In this document: one piece after another, positions 42,091 to 51,749 of the stretch
How positions within the stretch are numbered: the stretch's first letter is position 1
Layout of the letters: every line of letters begins with the position of its first letter
Position numbers and translations under genes: made by a program
Assembly: GCF_002119765.1 (NCBI RefSeq)
Contig: NZ_CP021112.1
Span: forward strand, 2,102,501-2,166,500
Direction of reading: 5' to 3'
DNA length: 64,000 nt
Origin: Pseudorhodoplanes sinuspersici
GTDB taxonomy: Bacteria; Pseudomonadota; Alphaproteobacteria; Rhizobiales; Xanthobacteraceae
The notes under the pieces: generated by a model
Told to the model about the DNA's origin: nothing
Seen by the model: the letters and a program-made list of their open reading frames with translations, nothing else
The model's database searches: none

Positions 42091-42495
42091 TTACAACAGC
42101 GCCGTCAGGTGAGGAATAAGCGGCTCGTCAGCCGGAGGCATCGGATAGTCCCGCAGCTTGTTCGGTCTGACCCAGGCGAGCTCTGTGTGGTGTTGCGTTG
42201 TCACCTGACCCTCCCAGCGTCGGCACACATAGAGTGGCATCAGCAGGTGAAAATCAGGATAGCTGTGGCTCGCAAAGGTCAGAGGAGCAAGGCAGGCTTC
42301 CCGGACCACAATTCCCAGTTCCTCCGATAACTCCCGGATCAGCGTCTGTTCGGGCGTTTCGCCGGGTTCCACCTTGCCGCCAGGGAATTCCCAAAGGCCC
42401 GCCATCGCTTTACCGGCCGGCCGCTTCGCGATCAGGATGCGGCCGTCGGCATCGATGAGGGCGCAGGCGGCGACAATGAGAAGTCTGGCGCTCAC
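42091..42495 (-). CDS. mutT: 8-oxo-dGTP diphosphatase (MutT), Nudix hydrolase
   Basis: 134 residues. The Nudix box is intact: 'GGKVEPGETPEQTLIRELSEELGI' with consensus GX5EX7REUXEEXGU (stated by pattern here, residues about 38-60). It starts 'LLIVAACALIDADGRILIAKRP', and 'MAGLWEFPGGKVE' is typical of MutT. It removes 8-oxo-dGTP from the nucleotide pool. In Rhizobiales it commonly sits next to argJ as here; argJ lies 58 bases upstream on the same strand, so they are probably one transcript. Confidence 0.93.
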   Translation of the reverse strand: MSARLLIVAACALIDADGRILIAKRPAGKAMAGLWEFPGGKVEPGETPEQTLIRELSEELGIVVREACLAPLTFASHSYPDFHLLMPLYVCRRWEGQVTTQHHTELAWVRPNKLRDYPMPPADEPLIPHLTALL

Positions 42496-42553
42496 GACCG
42501 TGGATCCACCATAGGCATGACGGGATTAACGACCGATAAAGTGTTGAGCGCAC

Positions 42554-43795
42554 TCACGAACGGTAGTCGCCGTTGATGGCGACATAGTCCTTGGTCAGAT
42601 CGCAGGTCAGCACCCGGTCTTTTCCCTTGCCCAGGCCAAGACCGACCTTCAGTTTGATCTTCGGGTTCTTCATCGCGATCGAAACCTTTTCTTCATCATA
42701 GGACGGATCACGGGCGCCCTTATGGGCCACGCGAATGCCGTTGAACCAGATGGAGAGCTTGTCGCGATCGGCCGGTTCGCCGGCCTTGCCGACAGCCATG
42801 ACGACGCGGCCCCAATTGGCGTCCTCGCCGGCAATGGCCGTCTTGACCAGAGGCGAATTCGCGATCGACATGGCAATGCGCCGGGCGGATGTTTTGGATG
42901 TCGCGCCTTCCACCTTGATTTCGACCAGCTTGCGCGCGCCTTCGCCATCGCGCGCCACCTGTTCAGAGAGATCGGCCAGCACCGTCTGCAGTGCCCTGCG
43001 GAATGCGGTGAGACGCGGGTCGCTGGCGCGCGTGATTTTTGGAGCGCCGCGTGCCGCGGCTGCACCTGTCGCGAATGCCAGGAGGGTGTCGGATGTCGAG
43101 GTGTCACCGTCAATCGTGACGGCATTGAAAGTGTCGACGACACCATCGCGCAACAGCACTTGCAGCGCCGGCGCGGCGATCGGGGCATCGGTGAAAATGA
43201 AGGACAGCATCGTCGCCATGTCAGGGGCGATCATGCCGGCGCCTTTGGCGATTCCGCTGATGACGACCTTGGTCTTGCCGATCTTCGCTTCGGCCGTGGC
43301 AACTTTCGGAAAGGTATCCGTGGTCATGATCGCTTTTGCGGCATCGAGGAACCGGCCTTCCTTGGCCTCTTGAGCGAGCGAAAGCAGCACGCCGTCGAAC
43401 TTCGTCGCGTCTAGCGGTTCGCCGATTACGCCGGTCGAGGCGAGAAAAATGTCATTCACCGAACAGCCGACCGCTTGTGCGGCGATCTTGGCGGTCAACG
43501 CGGTCGAGGCGCGGCCGGACTTGCCGGTAAACGCATTGGCGTTGCCGGAATTGACCACGAGGGCACGTACCTTGCCGCCCTTCAGCTTGGCGCGGCACCA
43601 TTCCACCGGCGCCGATGGGCATTTCGAGCGGGTAAAGACGCCAGCAACCGTTGTGCCTTTGTCGAAGACCGCGAGCAGAACATCCGTCCGATTCTTGTAG
43701 CGGATGCCGGCCTGGGCGGTGGCGAGGCGTATGCCCTCAACAGGAGGCATGTCAGGAACGCTGGTGGGAGCAAGCGGTGAAACGGCGGTGGACAT
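42554..43795 (-). CDS. argJ: Bifunctional ornithine acetyltransferase / N-acetylglutamate synthase
   Basis: 413 residues. It transfers acetyl from N-acetylornithine to glutamate, closing the cyclic arginine pathway, and may also use acetyl-CoA. The proenzyme self-cleaves before the Thr in '[18 protein letters not shown]', the standard ATML site. Other blocks: '[16 protein letters not shown]', '[15 protein letters not shown]', '[18 protein letters not shown]' and the C-terminal '[13 protein letters not shown]'. Length is typical. Transcribed after the parvulin gene, but a strong terminator (43856-43889) separates them. Confidence 0.97.
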   Translation of the reverse strand: MSTAVSPLAPTSVPDMPPVEGIRLATAQAGIRYKNRTDVLLAVFDKGTTVAGVFTRSKCPSAPVEWCRAKLKGGKVRALVVNSGNANAFTGKSGRASTALTAKIAAQAVGCSVNDIFLASTGVIGEPLDATKFDGVLLSLAQEAKEGRFLDAAKAIMTTDTFPKVATAEAKIGKTKVVISGIAKGAGMIAPDMATMLSFIFTDAPIAAPALQVLLRDGVVDTFNAVTIDGDTSTSDTLLAFATGAAAARGAPKITRASDPRLTAFRRALQTVLADLSEQVARDGEGARKLVEIKVEGATSKTSARRIAMSIANSPLVKTAIAGEDANWGRVVMAVGKAGEPADRDKLSIWFNGIRVAHKGARDPSYDEEKVSIAMKNPKIKLKVGLGLGKGKDRVLTCDLTKDYVAINGDYRS

Positions 43796-43855
43796 GAATG
43801 GCCTCGTGCTGCGGAATCCGAGCGGGCCATCTCATAGCCGTATGGTCACAAAAAT

Positions 43856-43889
43856 AAAACGGGACGCAGCATCAGCCGCGTCCCGTTTT
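43856..43889. terminator. Rho-independent terminator between the parvulin gene and argJ
   Basis: AAAACGGGACGC (43856-43867) pairs perfectly with GCGTCCCGTTTT (43878-43889) over a 10-base loop, with A- and T-runs on the two sides. It works on either strand; on the minus strand it lies 20 bases after the parvulin stop. Confidence 0.9.
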
Positions 43890-43909
43890 TTGGTAGCCGA
43901 ATGGCGGCA

Positions 43910-44833
43910 TTATTTCTTCGCTGGCGCCTTGGTGTCCGACTTCGCGTCCGGCTTGGCAGCCGGTGCCGCATCCGGCTTTGCCGCCGGGTCAGCGTCGCCG
44001 ATCTTCTCGATCTTGGCCTCGGCGCGCAATTTCTGGATCAAATCGGCTTGGGCCTTGCGCTGAACGAAGCTTTCGATCTGGTCCTTCACCTGCTCGAATG
44101 TCGGCGGCTGCTTGGTGCGCTTGTCGTCGACGCGAATGACATGCCAGCCGAACTGCGATTTCACCGGATCGGAGACCTGGCCCTTGTCGAGCTTGAAGGC
44201 GGCTTCGGCGAATTCAGGGACCATCTGATCTTTGGAGAAGAAGCCGAGATCGCCGCCGTTATCCTTGGAGCCGGGATCTTTCGATTTTTCCTTGGCGATG
44301 GCGGAGAAATCGCCGCCCTTCTTGAGATCGGCAGCGATTTTTTTGGCGTCGTCCTCTGATTCGACGAGGATGTGGCGTGCGCTCACTTCCTGCTCGTTAC
44401 CCATATCCTTGGTGGCCTCGGCGTAAACCTTCTTCATCGCGTCGTCGGTGAGGGCGGCCTTGGCCTCGTTCTGGAGCAGCGCCTCCATCAGCAGCTTGGT
44501 GCGCGCCAGCTCCATCTTTTTCTTGAATTCGGGGGTGTCGCCAAGCTTCTTGGCCTCAGCCGCCTTGGACACGAGGAGCATGTCCGCAACATAGGTGGTG
44601 AGATATTCTTTCTTGGCTTCCGGGGCCATCGGCGGCAGCTGGGCGCCGATATCCTCCTCGGCAGCCTTCAGGTCGCTTTCCTTGACCTCGGTGCCGTTCA
44701 CTTTCGCCACGACCGGGTCGGTCTGGGCGCCGGCCTGGATGGTCAGCAATCCCGCAACCGCGAGCGTGGCGCACAAGGTCGTCAGGACCGGCCGCCACTG
44801 GACCGTCGGAAGCGAGAATTTGGGTTTGTTCAT
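43910..44833 (-). CDS. Periplasmic parvulin-type peptidyl-prolyl cis-trans isomerase
   Basis: 307 residues from the ATG at 44833 (MNKPKFSLPTVQWRP). The longer open frame covers the secA-side promoter. A signal peptide with core 'LCATLAVAGLLTIQAGAQ' is followed by an N-terminal SurA-N-like helical chaperone region ('VVAKVNGTEVKESDL') and a rotamase domain at about residues 160-255 ('VSARHILVESEDDAKKIAAD', 'GGDLGFFSKDQMVPEFAEAA', 'VKSQFGWHVIRVDDKR'). The tail is Ala/Lys/Asp-Pro rich (PAAKPDAAPAAKPDAK). It assists folding of exported proteins. Divergent from secA, a conserved and functionally sensible pairing. Confidence 0.94.
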   Translation of the reverse strand: MNKPKFSLPTVQWRPVLTTLCATLAVAGLLTIQAGAQTDPVVAKVNGTEVKESDLKAAEEDIGAQLPPMAPEAKKEYLTTYVADMLLVSKAAEAKKLGDTPEFKKKMELARTKLLMEALLQNEAKAALTDDAMKKVYAEATKDMGNEQEVSARHILVESEDDAKKIAADLKKGGDFSAIAKEKSKDPGSKDNGGDLGFFSKDQMVPEFAEAAFKLDKGQVSDPVKSQFGWHVIRVDDKRTKQPPTFEQVKDQIESFVQRKAQADLIQKLRAEAKIEKIGDADPAAKPDAAPAAKPDAKSDTKAPAKK

Positions 44834-45204
44834 CAGGTCTGTCCTTGGGAATGAAGCCGCCCCGGTGGGAGGGTGATGGCGGCGGACACTTACGCACGGG
44901 TTATGGCTTGGCAATGCCAAAGGCCCCTTAATTTTCGGCAATAACGCCGTTCGGCCTTCAGATTGACAAGGAAGTGACCCCCTCCTATCTCTCGACGGCT
45001 CTCCGGATGTCACACCCGAATGACCTCGCGTTCTGGCTCAATTCGGGTCCGGCCGGCACCGTTCCGGGCGGATTTCAGGGTCAAATGGCCTTAAGAGTCC
45101 CCACGGTTTCAAAACTTCGTGTTTTTTCACCGTATCAGGGCACAACCGCGGTTCTGGATGCGACTAAGGCCAAAGCCACCCAAGACTGAAGAAAAGGATT
45201 TCGT
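44834..45204. other. 371-bp divergent promoter region between parvulin and secA
   Basis: No gene is supported here. It holds the secA promoter candidate at 44963-44991 and the start region of the parvulin gene. A short plus-strand frame at 44974-45189 is not convincing. The rest is without visible repeats. Confidence 0.6.
44963..44991 (+). promoter_or_regulatory. Candidate sigma-70-type promoter for secA
   Basis: TTGACA at 44963-44968, a 17-base spacer, then TATCTC at 44986-44991. This is a perfect -35 hexamer with a weak -10 at ideal spacing. A start near 44998 would leave a leader of about 205 bases before the secA ATG. Confidence 0.6.
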
Positions 45205-48003
45205 ATGCTCGGCGCAGTCGCCCGCAAGCTGTTCGGCACCGCCAATGACCGGCGTATCCGCGGCTATCAGCCCCGCGTCGATGCCATCAATGCGCTGGAG
45301 CCCGAACTCGCCAAACTGACCGACGAGCAGCTCCGCGCCCGCACCGACGAGTTCAAGAAACAGCTCGAAGAGGGCAAGACCCTCGACGATATCCTGGTCC
45401 CGGCCTTCGCCACCGTCCGCGAAGCCGGCAAACGCACCCTCGGACAGCGCCATTTCGACGTCCAGCTCATTGGCGGCATGATCCTGCATGAGGGCGGCAT
45501 CGCCGAGATGAAGACCGGCGAAGGCAAGACCTTGGTTGCGACCCTGGCGGTGTATCTGAATGCACTGAATGGCAAGGGCGTCCATGTCGTCACCGTTAAC
45601 GACTATCTGGCCAAGCGCGACTCCGAATGGATGGCCCAGATCTATGGTTTCCTCGGGCTCACGACCGGCGTGATCGTGCATGGTCTCGATGACGAGGAGC
45701 GCAAGGCGGCCTATGCCTGCGACATCACTTACGGCACCAATAACGAGCTCGGTTTCGATTATCTGCGCGACAACATGAAGTACCGGCTGGAGGACATGGT
45801 CCAGCGCGGCCACGTCTATGCAATCGTCGACGAAGTGGACTCGATCCTGATCGACGAAGCGCGTACGCCGCTGATCATTTCCGGGCCGCTCGACGATCGT
45901 TCGGACTTCTACAACACCATCGACGCCTATATTCCGCGGCTCGACAAGTCCGACTACGATGTCGATGAGAAGCAGCGCACGGTGAACCTTACCGAAGCCG
46001 GCATGGAAAAGATGGAGCAATGGCTCCGCGCCGATGACTTGCTCAAGGGTGACTCGCTTTACGACATCGAGAATGTTTCGACCGTCCATCATGTCAATCA
46101 AGGGCTGCGCGCGCACAAGCTGTTCCAGCGCGACAAGGACTACATCGTCCGCAATGGCGAGGTGGTGATCATCGACGAATTCACCGGCCGCATGATGCCG
46201 GGACGCCGCTATTCGGAAGGTCTGCATCAGGCGCTGGAAGCGAAAGAACATCAGCCGATCCAGCCAGAAAACCAAACGCTGGCTTCAATTACCTTCCAGA
46301 ATTATTTCCGCATGTACGACAAGCTCGGCGGCATGACCGGTACGGCGCTGACCGAGGCAGACGAGTTCTACGACATCTATAAACTGAACGTGGTCGAGGT
46401 GCCGACCAACCGGCCGATGCAGCGCGATGACCAGGACGACGAGGTCTATCGCACCAATGGCGAGAAATATCGTTCGATCGTTGCGCTGCTCGATGACTGC
46501 AAGAAGCGCGGCCAGCCGGTGCTTGTCGGTACGACGTCGATCGAGAAGTCGGAACAGCTGGCCGAGATGCTGCGCAAGGAGGGCTGGGAGCAACATGATT
46601 TCGCCGATCCCAACGCCTTCGCCAAACTTTACACCGGTGACGAGGGCGCGGCGAAGGCCAAGGTCTTTGCGATCCTGAATGCACGGTATCACGAACAGGA
46701 AGCCTATATCGTCTCGCAGGCCGGTGTTCCCGGCGCGATCACCATCGCCACTAACATGGCCGGCCGCGGCACTGACATTCAGCTCGGTGGTAACGCCGAC
46801 ATGCGCATCCGTCAGGAATTGCAGGGCGTCGAGGGCGAGGAACGCGAGAAGCGGGTGCAGGATATCCGCGATCAGGTCTCGCGGCTGAAGGAAAAGTCGC
46901 TGGCGGCCGGCGGGCTGTTTGTGCTCGGCACCGAGCGGCATGAAAGCCGCCGTATCGACAACCAGCTTCGTGGCCGCTCCGGCCGTCAGGGCGATCCAGG
47001 CCGTTCCAAATTCTTCCTGTCGCTCGAAGACGACCTGATGCGCATCTTCGGCTCGGACAAGCTCGACAGCATGCTGACCAAGCTGGGTCTCAAGGAGGGT
47101 GAGGCGATCATCCATCCCTGGATCAACAAGGCCCTGGAAAAGGCGCAGCAGAAGGTCGAGGCGCGCAACTTCGATCTGCGCAAGAACATCCTGAAATACG
47201 ACGATGTCGCCAACGATCAGCGTAAGGTCATCTTCGACCAACGCATCGATATGATGAAGGACAACGATGTCGCCGAGACCGTTACCGACATGCGCCACGC
47301 GCTGATCGACGATCTCGTGTCCAAGCACATTCCGGAGAATGCGTATCCGGAACAATGGGACGTGAACGGTCTGCATGAGGCAGTGCAGCATATCCTGAAC
47401 CTCGATCTGCCGATCCAGGACTGGGCGAAGGAAGAGGGTATCGCCGACGAAGAGGTGCGCGAACGCATCATCAAGCGAGCTGACGAGGTGATGGCTGCTA
47501 AGTCCGCGCAATATGGCCCTGAGGTCATGCGTTATGTCGAGAAGTCGGTGTTGTTGCAGACGCTCGATCACCTTTGGCGCGAGCATCTCATTATGCTCGA
47601 GCATCTGCGTCAGGTGATCGGCCTGCGCGGCTATGGCCAGCGCGATCCGCTCAACGAATACAAGTCGGAGGCTTTCCAGCTGTTCGAGGCGATGATCGCG
47701 AATATGCGCGAGGGGGTGACCGGACAGCTTATGCGGGTCGAGGTGGTGCAGGCGCCGCCGGAAGACGAGCAGCAACAGCTTCCCTATATGGAAGCGCATA
47801 AGGTCGATCCATTCACCGGCGAGGATGAAATGTCCTATGCCAATGCGACGCTGTCGCCGGCAATGGCTGGCGGCGCCGGTGCACAGCAGGCGGTCGAGCG
47901 TGATCCGAAAAATCCGGCAACCTGGGGCAAGGTCGGGCGCAACGAAGCCTGTCCATGTGGTTCCGGCAAGAAATACAAGCATTGCCACGGCCGCTTCGGT
48001 TGA
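45205..48003 (+). CDS. secA: Preprotein translocase ATPase SecA
   Basis: 932 residues. Motor that drives Sec-dependent export through SecYEG. N-terminal '[20 protein letters not shown]', Walker A '[20 protein letters not shown]', DEAD-like box '[19 protein letters not shown]', preprotein-binding domain about 225-370, second motor half with '[14 protein letters not shown]' and '[17 protein letters not shown]', and helical scaffold. It ends in the zinc-binding SecB/ribosome tail '[18 protein letters not shown]'. AAAAGGA lies 6 bases before the ATG. It is followed by a 12-bp hairpin at 48038-48067. Confidence 0.99.
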   Translation: MLGAVARKLFGTANDRRIRGYQPRVDAINALEPELAKLTDEQLRARTDEFKKQLEEGKTLDDILVPAFATVREAGKRTLGQRHFDVQLIGGMILHEGGIAEMKTGEGKTLVATLAVYLNALNGKGVHVVTVNDYLAKRDSEWMAQIYGFLGLTTGVIVHGLDDEERKAAYACDITYGTNNELGFDYLRDNMKYRLEDMVQRGHVYAIVDEVDSILIDEARTPLIISGPLDDRSDFYNTIDAYIPRLDKSDYDVDEKQRTVNLTEAGMEKMEQWLRADDLLKGDSLYDIENVSTVHHVNQGLRAHKLFQRDKDYIVRNGEVVIIDEFTGRMMPGRRYSEGLHQALEAKEHQPIQPENQTLASITFQNYFRMYDKLGGMTGTALTEADEFYDIYKLNVVEVPTNRPMQRDDQDDEVYRTNGEKYRSIVALLDDCKKRGQPVLVGTTSIEKSEQLAEMLRKEGWEQHDFADPNAFAKLYTGDEGAAKAKVFAILNARYHEQEAYIVSQAGVPGAITIATNMAGRGTDIQLGGNADMRIRQELQGVEGEEREKRVQDIRDQVSRLKEKSLAAGGLFVLGTERHESRRIDNQLRGRSGRQGDPGRSKFFLSLEDDLMRIFGSDKLDSMLTKLGLKEGEAIIHPWINKALEKAQQKVEARNFDLRKNILKYDDVANDQRKVIFDQRIDMMKDNDVAETVTDMRHALIDDLVSKHIPENAYPEQWDVNGLHEAVQHILNLDLPIQDWAKEEGIADEEVRERIIKRADEVMAAKSAQYGPEVMRYVEKSVLLQTLDHLWREHLIMLEHLRQVIGLRGYGQRDPLNEYKSEAFQLFEAMIANMREGVTGQLMRVEVVQAPPEDEQQQLPYMEAHKVDPFTGEDEMSYANATLSPAMAGGAGAQQAVERDPKNPATWGKVGRNEACPCGSGKKYKHCHGRFG

Positions 48004-48037
48004 TTCGGAGAGGCCGCGCCCCGACAAAAATTGAGCG

Positions 48038-48067
48038 TAAATGGCCGGGAGGATACCCGGCCATTTA
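48038..48067. repeat. Palindrome after secA, ATGGCCGGG family
   Basis: TAAATGGCCGGG (48038-48049) pairs perfectly with CCCGGCCATTTA (48056-48067) over AGGATA. It is the longest member of this family in the window and probably ends the secA transcript, though only a weak T-context follows. Confidence 0.75.
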
Positions 48068-48131
48068 CCTCTGCCATTGTCTAAGTCTAGTTGTCCAAGT
48101 CTAAAAGCAGTTGCTCTTCAGCGGACTCCAA

Positions 48132-48173
48132 GCTCTCTTAGAGCGTTGTGTCGCTCTCTTAGGGCGTTGTGTC
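48132..48173 (+). repeat. Two tandem 21-bp units in the HPF leader
   Basis: GCTCTCTTAGAGCGTTGTGTC (positions 48132-48152, 21 bases, given here by key parts GCTCTCTTA and GCGTTGTGTC) is directly repeated at 48153-48173 with one change (AGAG to AGGG). It lies 76 bases before the HPF start. Confidence 0.75.
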
Positions 48174-48248
48174 GCGCTGCAGCAGCCGAAACAATTTCGG
48201 CCCGGCGTGCGTTGTCACCTACGGACTTTGAACTGATGGGTGCGAGAC

Positions 48249-48836
48249 ATGCAGGTTCCTCTCGAAATTGCTTTTCACAATATCGAGCATTCCGACCGAG
48301 CCGAAACCCAAATCAGAGATCACGTCGCCCGCCTCGAAGACATCTATGATCGATTGACGGCCTGCCGCGTCCGGGTGGATCAGCGTGCTAACAATACAAA
48401 CCAAACCATTCCGCCCGTGGTCCGCATCGAAATCAGCGTGCCGGGCTTCAAAGACATTGTCGTCGCGCACGAGCCTGACCGGTTGCAGCGACGATTTCAG
48501 CGCCCCGATCTGACCAACGCGATCCATGAAGCTTTCCGTATCGCCGAACGCCAGCTCAGCGAATTCAAGGAGAAGCTGGCCAATCGGACCGCAGTGATGA
48601 TGCATGAAGCGGCCAACGAATTTGCCGGCCAGGTTGCGGAGATCACACCAGGTGAGGATTATGGCTTTCTGCTCAACAAGGAGGGCGGGATGCTCTATTT
48701 CCACCGCAACTCACTTTTGAGCGGCGATTTCGACCGCCTGAAGCGCGGCGACTACGTCACCTATGTCGAGGAAGTCGGCGACACCGGTCCCATTGCAACC
48801 AAGGTGCGGATCAAACAAAAAAACGGCAGAGACTAA
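48249..48836 (+). CDS. HPF/RaiA-type ribosome-associated protein fused to a cold-shock-like domain
   Basis: 195 residues from the ATG at 48249; a GTG nine bases upstream is in frame. The N-terminal 110 residues fit the S30AE/HPF fold ('MQVPLEIAFHNIEHSDRAE', 'VVRIEISVPGFKDIVVAHE', 'AIHEAFRIAERQLSEFK'). The C-terminal 65 residues look like a cold-shock domain: 'GEDYGFLLNKEGGMLYFHRN' carries the RNP1/RNP2-like aromatic strands, and 'GDYVTYVEEVGDTGPIATKV' the final strands. It would bind the ribosome decoding site during stress while contacting RNA. It lacks the dimerising C-terminal domain of long HPF. Converges on the L,D-transpeptidase gene, 4 bases apart. Confidence 0.85.
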   Translation: MQVPLEIAFHNIEHSDRAETQIRDHVARLEDIYDRLTACRVRVDQRANNTNQTIPPVVRIEISVPGFKDIVVAHEPDRLQRRFQRPDLTNAIHEAFRIAERQLSEFKEKLANRTAVMMHEAANEFAGQVAEITPGEDYGFLLNKEGGMLYFHRNSLLSGDFDRLKRGDYVTYVEEVGDTGPIATKVRIKQKNGRD

Positions 48837-48840
48837 CCTT

Positions 48841-50421
48841 TTAACGGAAAGCGCCGAAACGGCTTTCAAAGCTCGAAGCCTGCGGGATCGGCTGAGAACC
48901 ACTCATAACGCTACCCGTCGGTTGCGACGCCGGAGTTGCGGTCGGAGCTGGCTGGGGTGCAGGGGCTTCGCCGGCAGCCGGTGCGGCTGCGGTTTTCATT
49001 TTTGGTGTTTCGCTCGGTGTGCGCGATGCAGAGGCGGACGGCGCTGCCCGGGTTGGAACCTCAGCCTGCTTTTCGCTTGAACCGCGTAAACCAATCATGC
49101 GGGATACTTTGGTCCGTACCGTCTCCCGCTGCGGGGCCGGGGCAGCGGGCGTAGCAGGAGCCATCGGTTGAACCGAGGCAACTCGGGTCGATGCTGCTTC
49201 CGGCTCACGCGAGCCGCCCCGGAAGAAGTTTCCGATCTTTTCGGCAAAGGTGAGCTCCGGAGCCGGACGCATGCCAATCTTGGTCTGCGGTGCGTTGCGC
49301 GGCAGTGGCACATCGGCAGTCTGAACCGGCGCAGAGACGGCAGCCGAGTTCGTGACCTCGTCCTCGCTCGGCGATGATGCGCTGAAGGCGACCATCGGAC
49401 CCGGATTGTTCGGATCAACAATCAGCTTGGCATTGCCGCGCTCGTCGATAATCTCGTGCGGGCGGAGCTTGGCAATGAAGGTCGGGTGCATGCCACCGTC
49501 ACGGCCGCTCTTGATGGGAGCGGTCGGCGTGTTGCGGGCGGCAAGCTGCGCGAATTGCAGCTCATCGTTGCGCTGCTTGGACTGCACTGCCTCGGCAATT
49601 TCTCGCGGCACTTCGTAGACCGGGCATCTGCCCCTCGGGCTGAAGCTCATCGGCGAGAAATTGCCGCCAGGAGCCGCCGCGTTGAATACGTAGCGCTTCT
49701 CGCAGACGTCGACCTTCGGCTCGAGACGCGTCACCTCGAAATGATCGTTGCCTTCCTTCAGCATGCGCCAGAACGGCATGTTCGGGTTGTTGCGGTGCTT
49801 GGCCATGTTGGCCGCAGTCATTCGGAACGGATAAGCCTGCACCTGGAAGGATTTCTGGCCACCAAAGAATGATTCGCGGCCGAGCGCGAAGATCTCCGAA
49901 ATCTGTTCGTTGCTCATCGCGTAACAGCCACGCGATGAGCAATCGCCATGGACCATCAGATGCGCGCCGGTGCGATCATGCGCGCGATCAAACGCGTTCG
50001 GATAACCCATGTTGAACGCCAGATAGAACTGCGAATTCGGATTCATCTGGCCAGGGGTGATATCGTAGAAACCTTCCGGCGCCTGCCGGTCGCCTTCCTT
50101 GATCTTCGGGCCAAGATCGCCGGACCATTTGCAGATTGGGTAGGTCTTCAGCAGCGCGAACTGACCGTTGCGATCCTTCTTCCAGACTTCGAGTTCGGAT
50201 TCGCTTTTGAACACCCGCACAAGGATTGGCGAGCTCACGTCCATGTTCTTTTCGGCGATATCTGCCAGCAGCTTGGGTGGGATTGGCGCGTTGGCCTTGG
50301 CCGCGCTCGGGAAATTGCCTTCGGTCTTGCAGCCGCTTACGGTCACAGCCCCGAGCAGCGCCGCTGACAGCATCAGCGTCCGAAGAAAATCAGGGCGCAA
50401 CGGCAACGCTTTAGCCCCCAC
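48841..50421 (-). CDS. L,D-transpeptidase (YkuD/YafK-type) lipoprotein with disordered tail
   Basis: 526 residues from a GTG at 50421, which has GGGGGA at good spacing and gives a lipoprotein signal 'LRTLMLSAALLGAVTVSGCK' with lipobox VSGC. An earlier GTG at 50511 is in frame. The catalytic domain spans about residues 60-240: 'VRVFKSESELEVWKKDRNG', 'GDRQAPEGFYDITPGQMNP', and the active site 'HLMVHGDCSSRGCYAMSNEQ' with catalytic Cys in SRGCY. The last approximately 200 residues are Ala/Pro/Ser-rich and probably unstructured. YafK-type enzymes act on peptidoglycan cross-links or detach lipoproteins. Substrate details are inference. Confidence 0.9.
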   Translation of the reverse strand: MGAKALPLRPDFLRTLMLSAALLGAVTVSGCKTEGNFPSAAKANAPIPPKLLADIAEKNMDVSSPILVRVFKSESELEVWKKDRNGQFALLKTYPICKWSGDLGPKIKEGDRQAPEGFYDITPGQMNPNSQFYLAFNMGYPNAFDRAHDRTGAHLMVHGDCSSRGCYAMSNEQISEIFALGRESFFGGQKSFQVQAYPFRMTAANMAKHRNNPNMPFWRMLKEGNDHFEVTRLEPKVDVCEKRYVFNAAAPGGNFSPMSFSPRGRCPVYEVPREIAEAVQSKQRNDELQFAQLAARNTPTAPIKSGRDGGMHPTFIAKLRPHEIIDERGNAKLIVDPNNPGPMVAFSASSPSEDEVTNSAAVSAPVQTADVPLPRNAPQTKIGMRPAPELTFAEKIGNFFRGGSREPEAASTRVASVQPMAPATPAAPAPQRETVRTKVSRMIGLRGSSEKQAEVPTRAAPSASASRTPSETPKMKTAAAPAAGEAPAPQPAPTATPASQPTGSVMSGSQPIPQASSFESRFGAFR

Positions 50422-50626
50422 GGTCGGCAGTCCCCCACATACCCGATTGCTAACCCCCAAATGCGGGCTTCGCAAGGGCGGTACGGTTCCCCATTCTGTT
50501 GACCATACCACAATGAACGGTCAGTAAAAACTGCCGAAAATAAAGGCTTTCAACGCGGCATCTTTATGGCCGGAGTATGTTTGCGAGCCCGCTGTTCAGT
50601 AAGGTTAATTTTTGAAAAACCGGCTT

Positions 50627-50642
50627 CGCAAGGCCGCTTGCG
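50627..50642 (-). terminator. Possible weak terminator after accA
   Basis: On the minus strand, CGCAAG-CGGC-CTTGCG starts 21 bases past the accA stop and is followed within 8 bases by GGTTTTTC. The short 6-bp stem and distance to the T-run make this uncertain. Confidence 0.35.
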
Positions 50643-50663
50643 GTAATATTTTACTGCAGAAAT

Positions 50664-51623
50664 TCACAGCTTTCCACGGCCGATTGCGAGGAATTTCTCC
50701 CGCCGCATCTTCCGGATCATGTCGCGATCATAAGACTTCAGCTCGGCAAATGATGCGGCGATGGTGTCCGCGGCTTTCTCGATGGCCGCCCTTGGATCGC
50801 GGTGGGCCCCACCCATCGGCTCGCTGACGATGGTATCGATGATGCCGAACCGCATCAGATCCTGGGCCGTGATCTTCATGTTGGTCGCAGCTTCCTGCGC
50901 TTTGGTGCTGTCGTGCCAGAGAATCGAGGCGGCGCCTTCCGGCGAGATCACGCTGTAAATCGCGTGCTCCATCATCAGGACGCGATTGGCCGTGGCGATG
51001 GCAATCGCGCCGCCTGAGCCGCCTTCGCCCAGAACCAGCGCGACATTGGGCACGCCGAGATTGAGGCAGGCCTCGGTCGAGCGGGCAATGGCTTCCGCCT
51101 GACCGCGTTCTTCTGCGTCGATGCCAGGATAGGCGCCTGCGGTGTCGACCAGCGCCAGAACCGGAATATCGAATCGATCTGCCATTTCCATTAGCCGGAC
51201 GGCCTTGCGGTAGCCTTCCGGGCGGGCCATGCCGAAATTGTGCTTCAGCCGGGTTTCGGTGGTCGAACCCTTCTCGTGGCCGATCACGCAGATGCTTTCG
51301 CCGCGGAAACGGCCAAATCCGCCGACAATGGCGTCGTCGTCACTGAATTTGCGGTCGCCAGCCAGCGGCACGAAATCGTCAATGATAGCAGCAACGAAAT
51401 CCAGGCAGTGCGGCCGCTGCGGATGGCGCGCGACCTGTGTCTTCTGCCACGGCGTCAGCGTTTGATAGAGTTCCTGCAGTGTCTGTGAGGCCTTGGCTTC
51501 CAGACGCGAGATTTCTTCTTCGACCTGGACTTCGCCGCCTCCCTCCGTCTGCACGGCCCGCAATTCCTCGATCTTGGCCTCGAGTTCGGCGACGGGTTTT
51601 TCGAAATCGAGGTAAGAGCGCAT
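50664..51623 (-). CDS. accA: Acetyl-CoA carboxylase carboxyltransferase alpha subunit
   Basis: 319 residues from the ATG at 51623 (MRSYLDFEKPVAELEAKIEE). With AccD it transfers CO2 from carboxybiotin to acetyl-CoA, starting fatty acid synthesis. N-terminal coiled region, then the crotonase-fold carboxyltransferase: 'WQKTQVARHPQRPHCLDFV', 'VIGHEKGSTTETRLKHNFGM', 'LVDTAGAYPGIDAEERGQAE', 'VLGEGGSGGAIAIATANRV' and 'YSVISPEGAASILWHDSTKA'. Typical length. Downstream of xerD with a 126-base gap; these two genes are often neighbours in this order. Confidence 0.98.
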   Translation of the reverse strand: MRSYLDFEKPVAELEAKIEELRAVQTEGGGEVQVEEEISRLEAKASQTLQELYQTLTPWQKTQVARHPQRPHCLDFVAAIIDDFVPLAGDRKFSDDDAIVGGFGRFRGESICVIGHEKGSTTETRLKHNFGMARPEGYRKAVRLMEMADRFDIPVLALVDTAGAYPGIDAEERGQAEAIARSTEACLNLGVPNVALVLGEGGSGGAIAIATANRVLMMEHAIYSVISPEGAASILWHDSTKAQEAATNMKITAQDLMRFGIIDTIVSEPMGGAHRDPRAAIEKAADTIAASFAELKSYDRDMIRKMRREKFLAIGRGKL

Positions 51624-51749
51624 CGTCTTTCGGATTGTTGGACCGGCGGAGCCGGATGGCACGCAGCGGGCGCACATGACCTTTTGGGGTGCGCAAGTCA
51701 AGCAAACAAGATCAGGGATGCTGGTTAAAGGCTGGTCTTTCGCTGAGCG

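Noticed and set aside
44974-45189. 71-codon frame upstream of secA
   Set aside because: It lies over the secA promoter candidate and leader, lacks a ribosome binding site and has no protein-like features.
46285-48027. 580-codon open frame opposite secA
   Set aside because: A shadow of secA codon structure. The translation has no domain logic and covers the SecA zinc tail and catalytic core in reverse.
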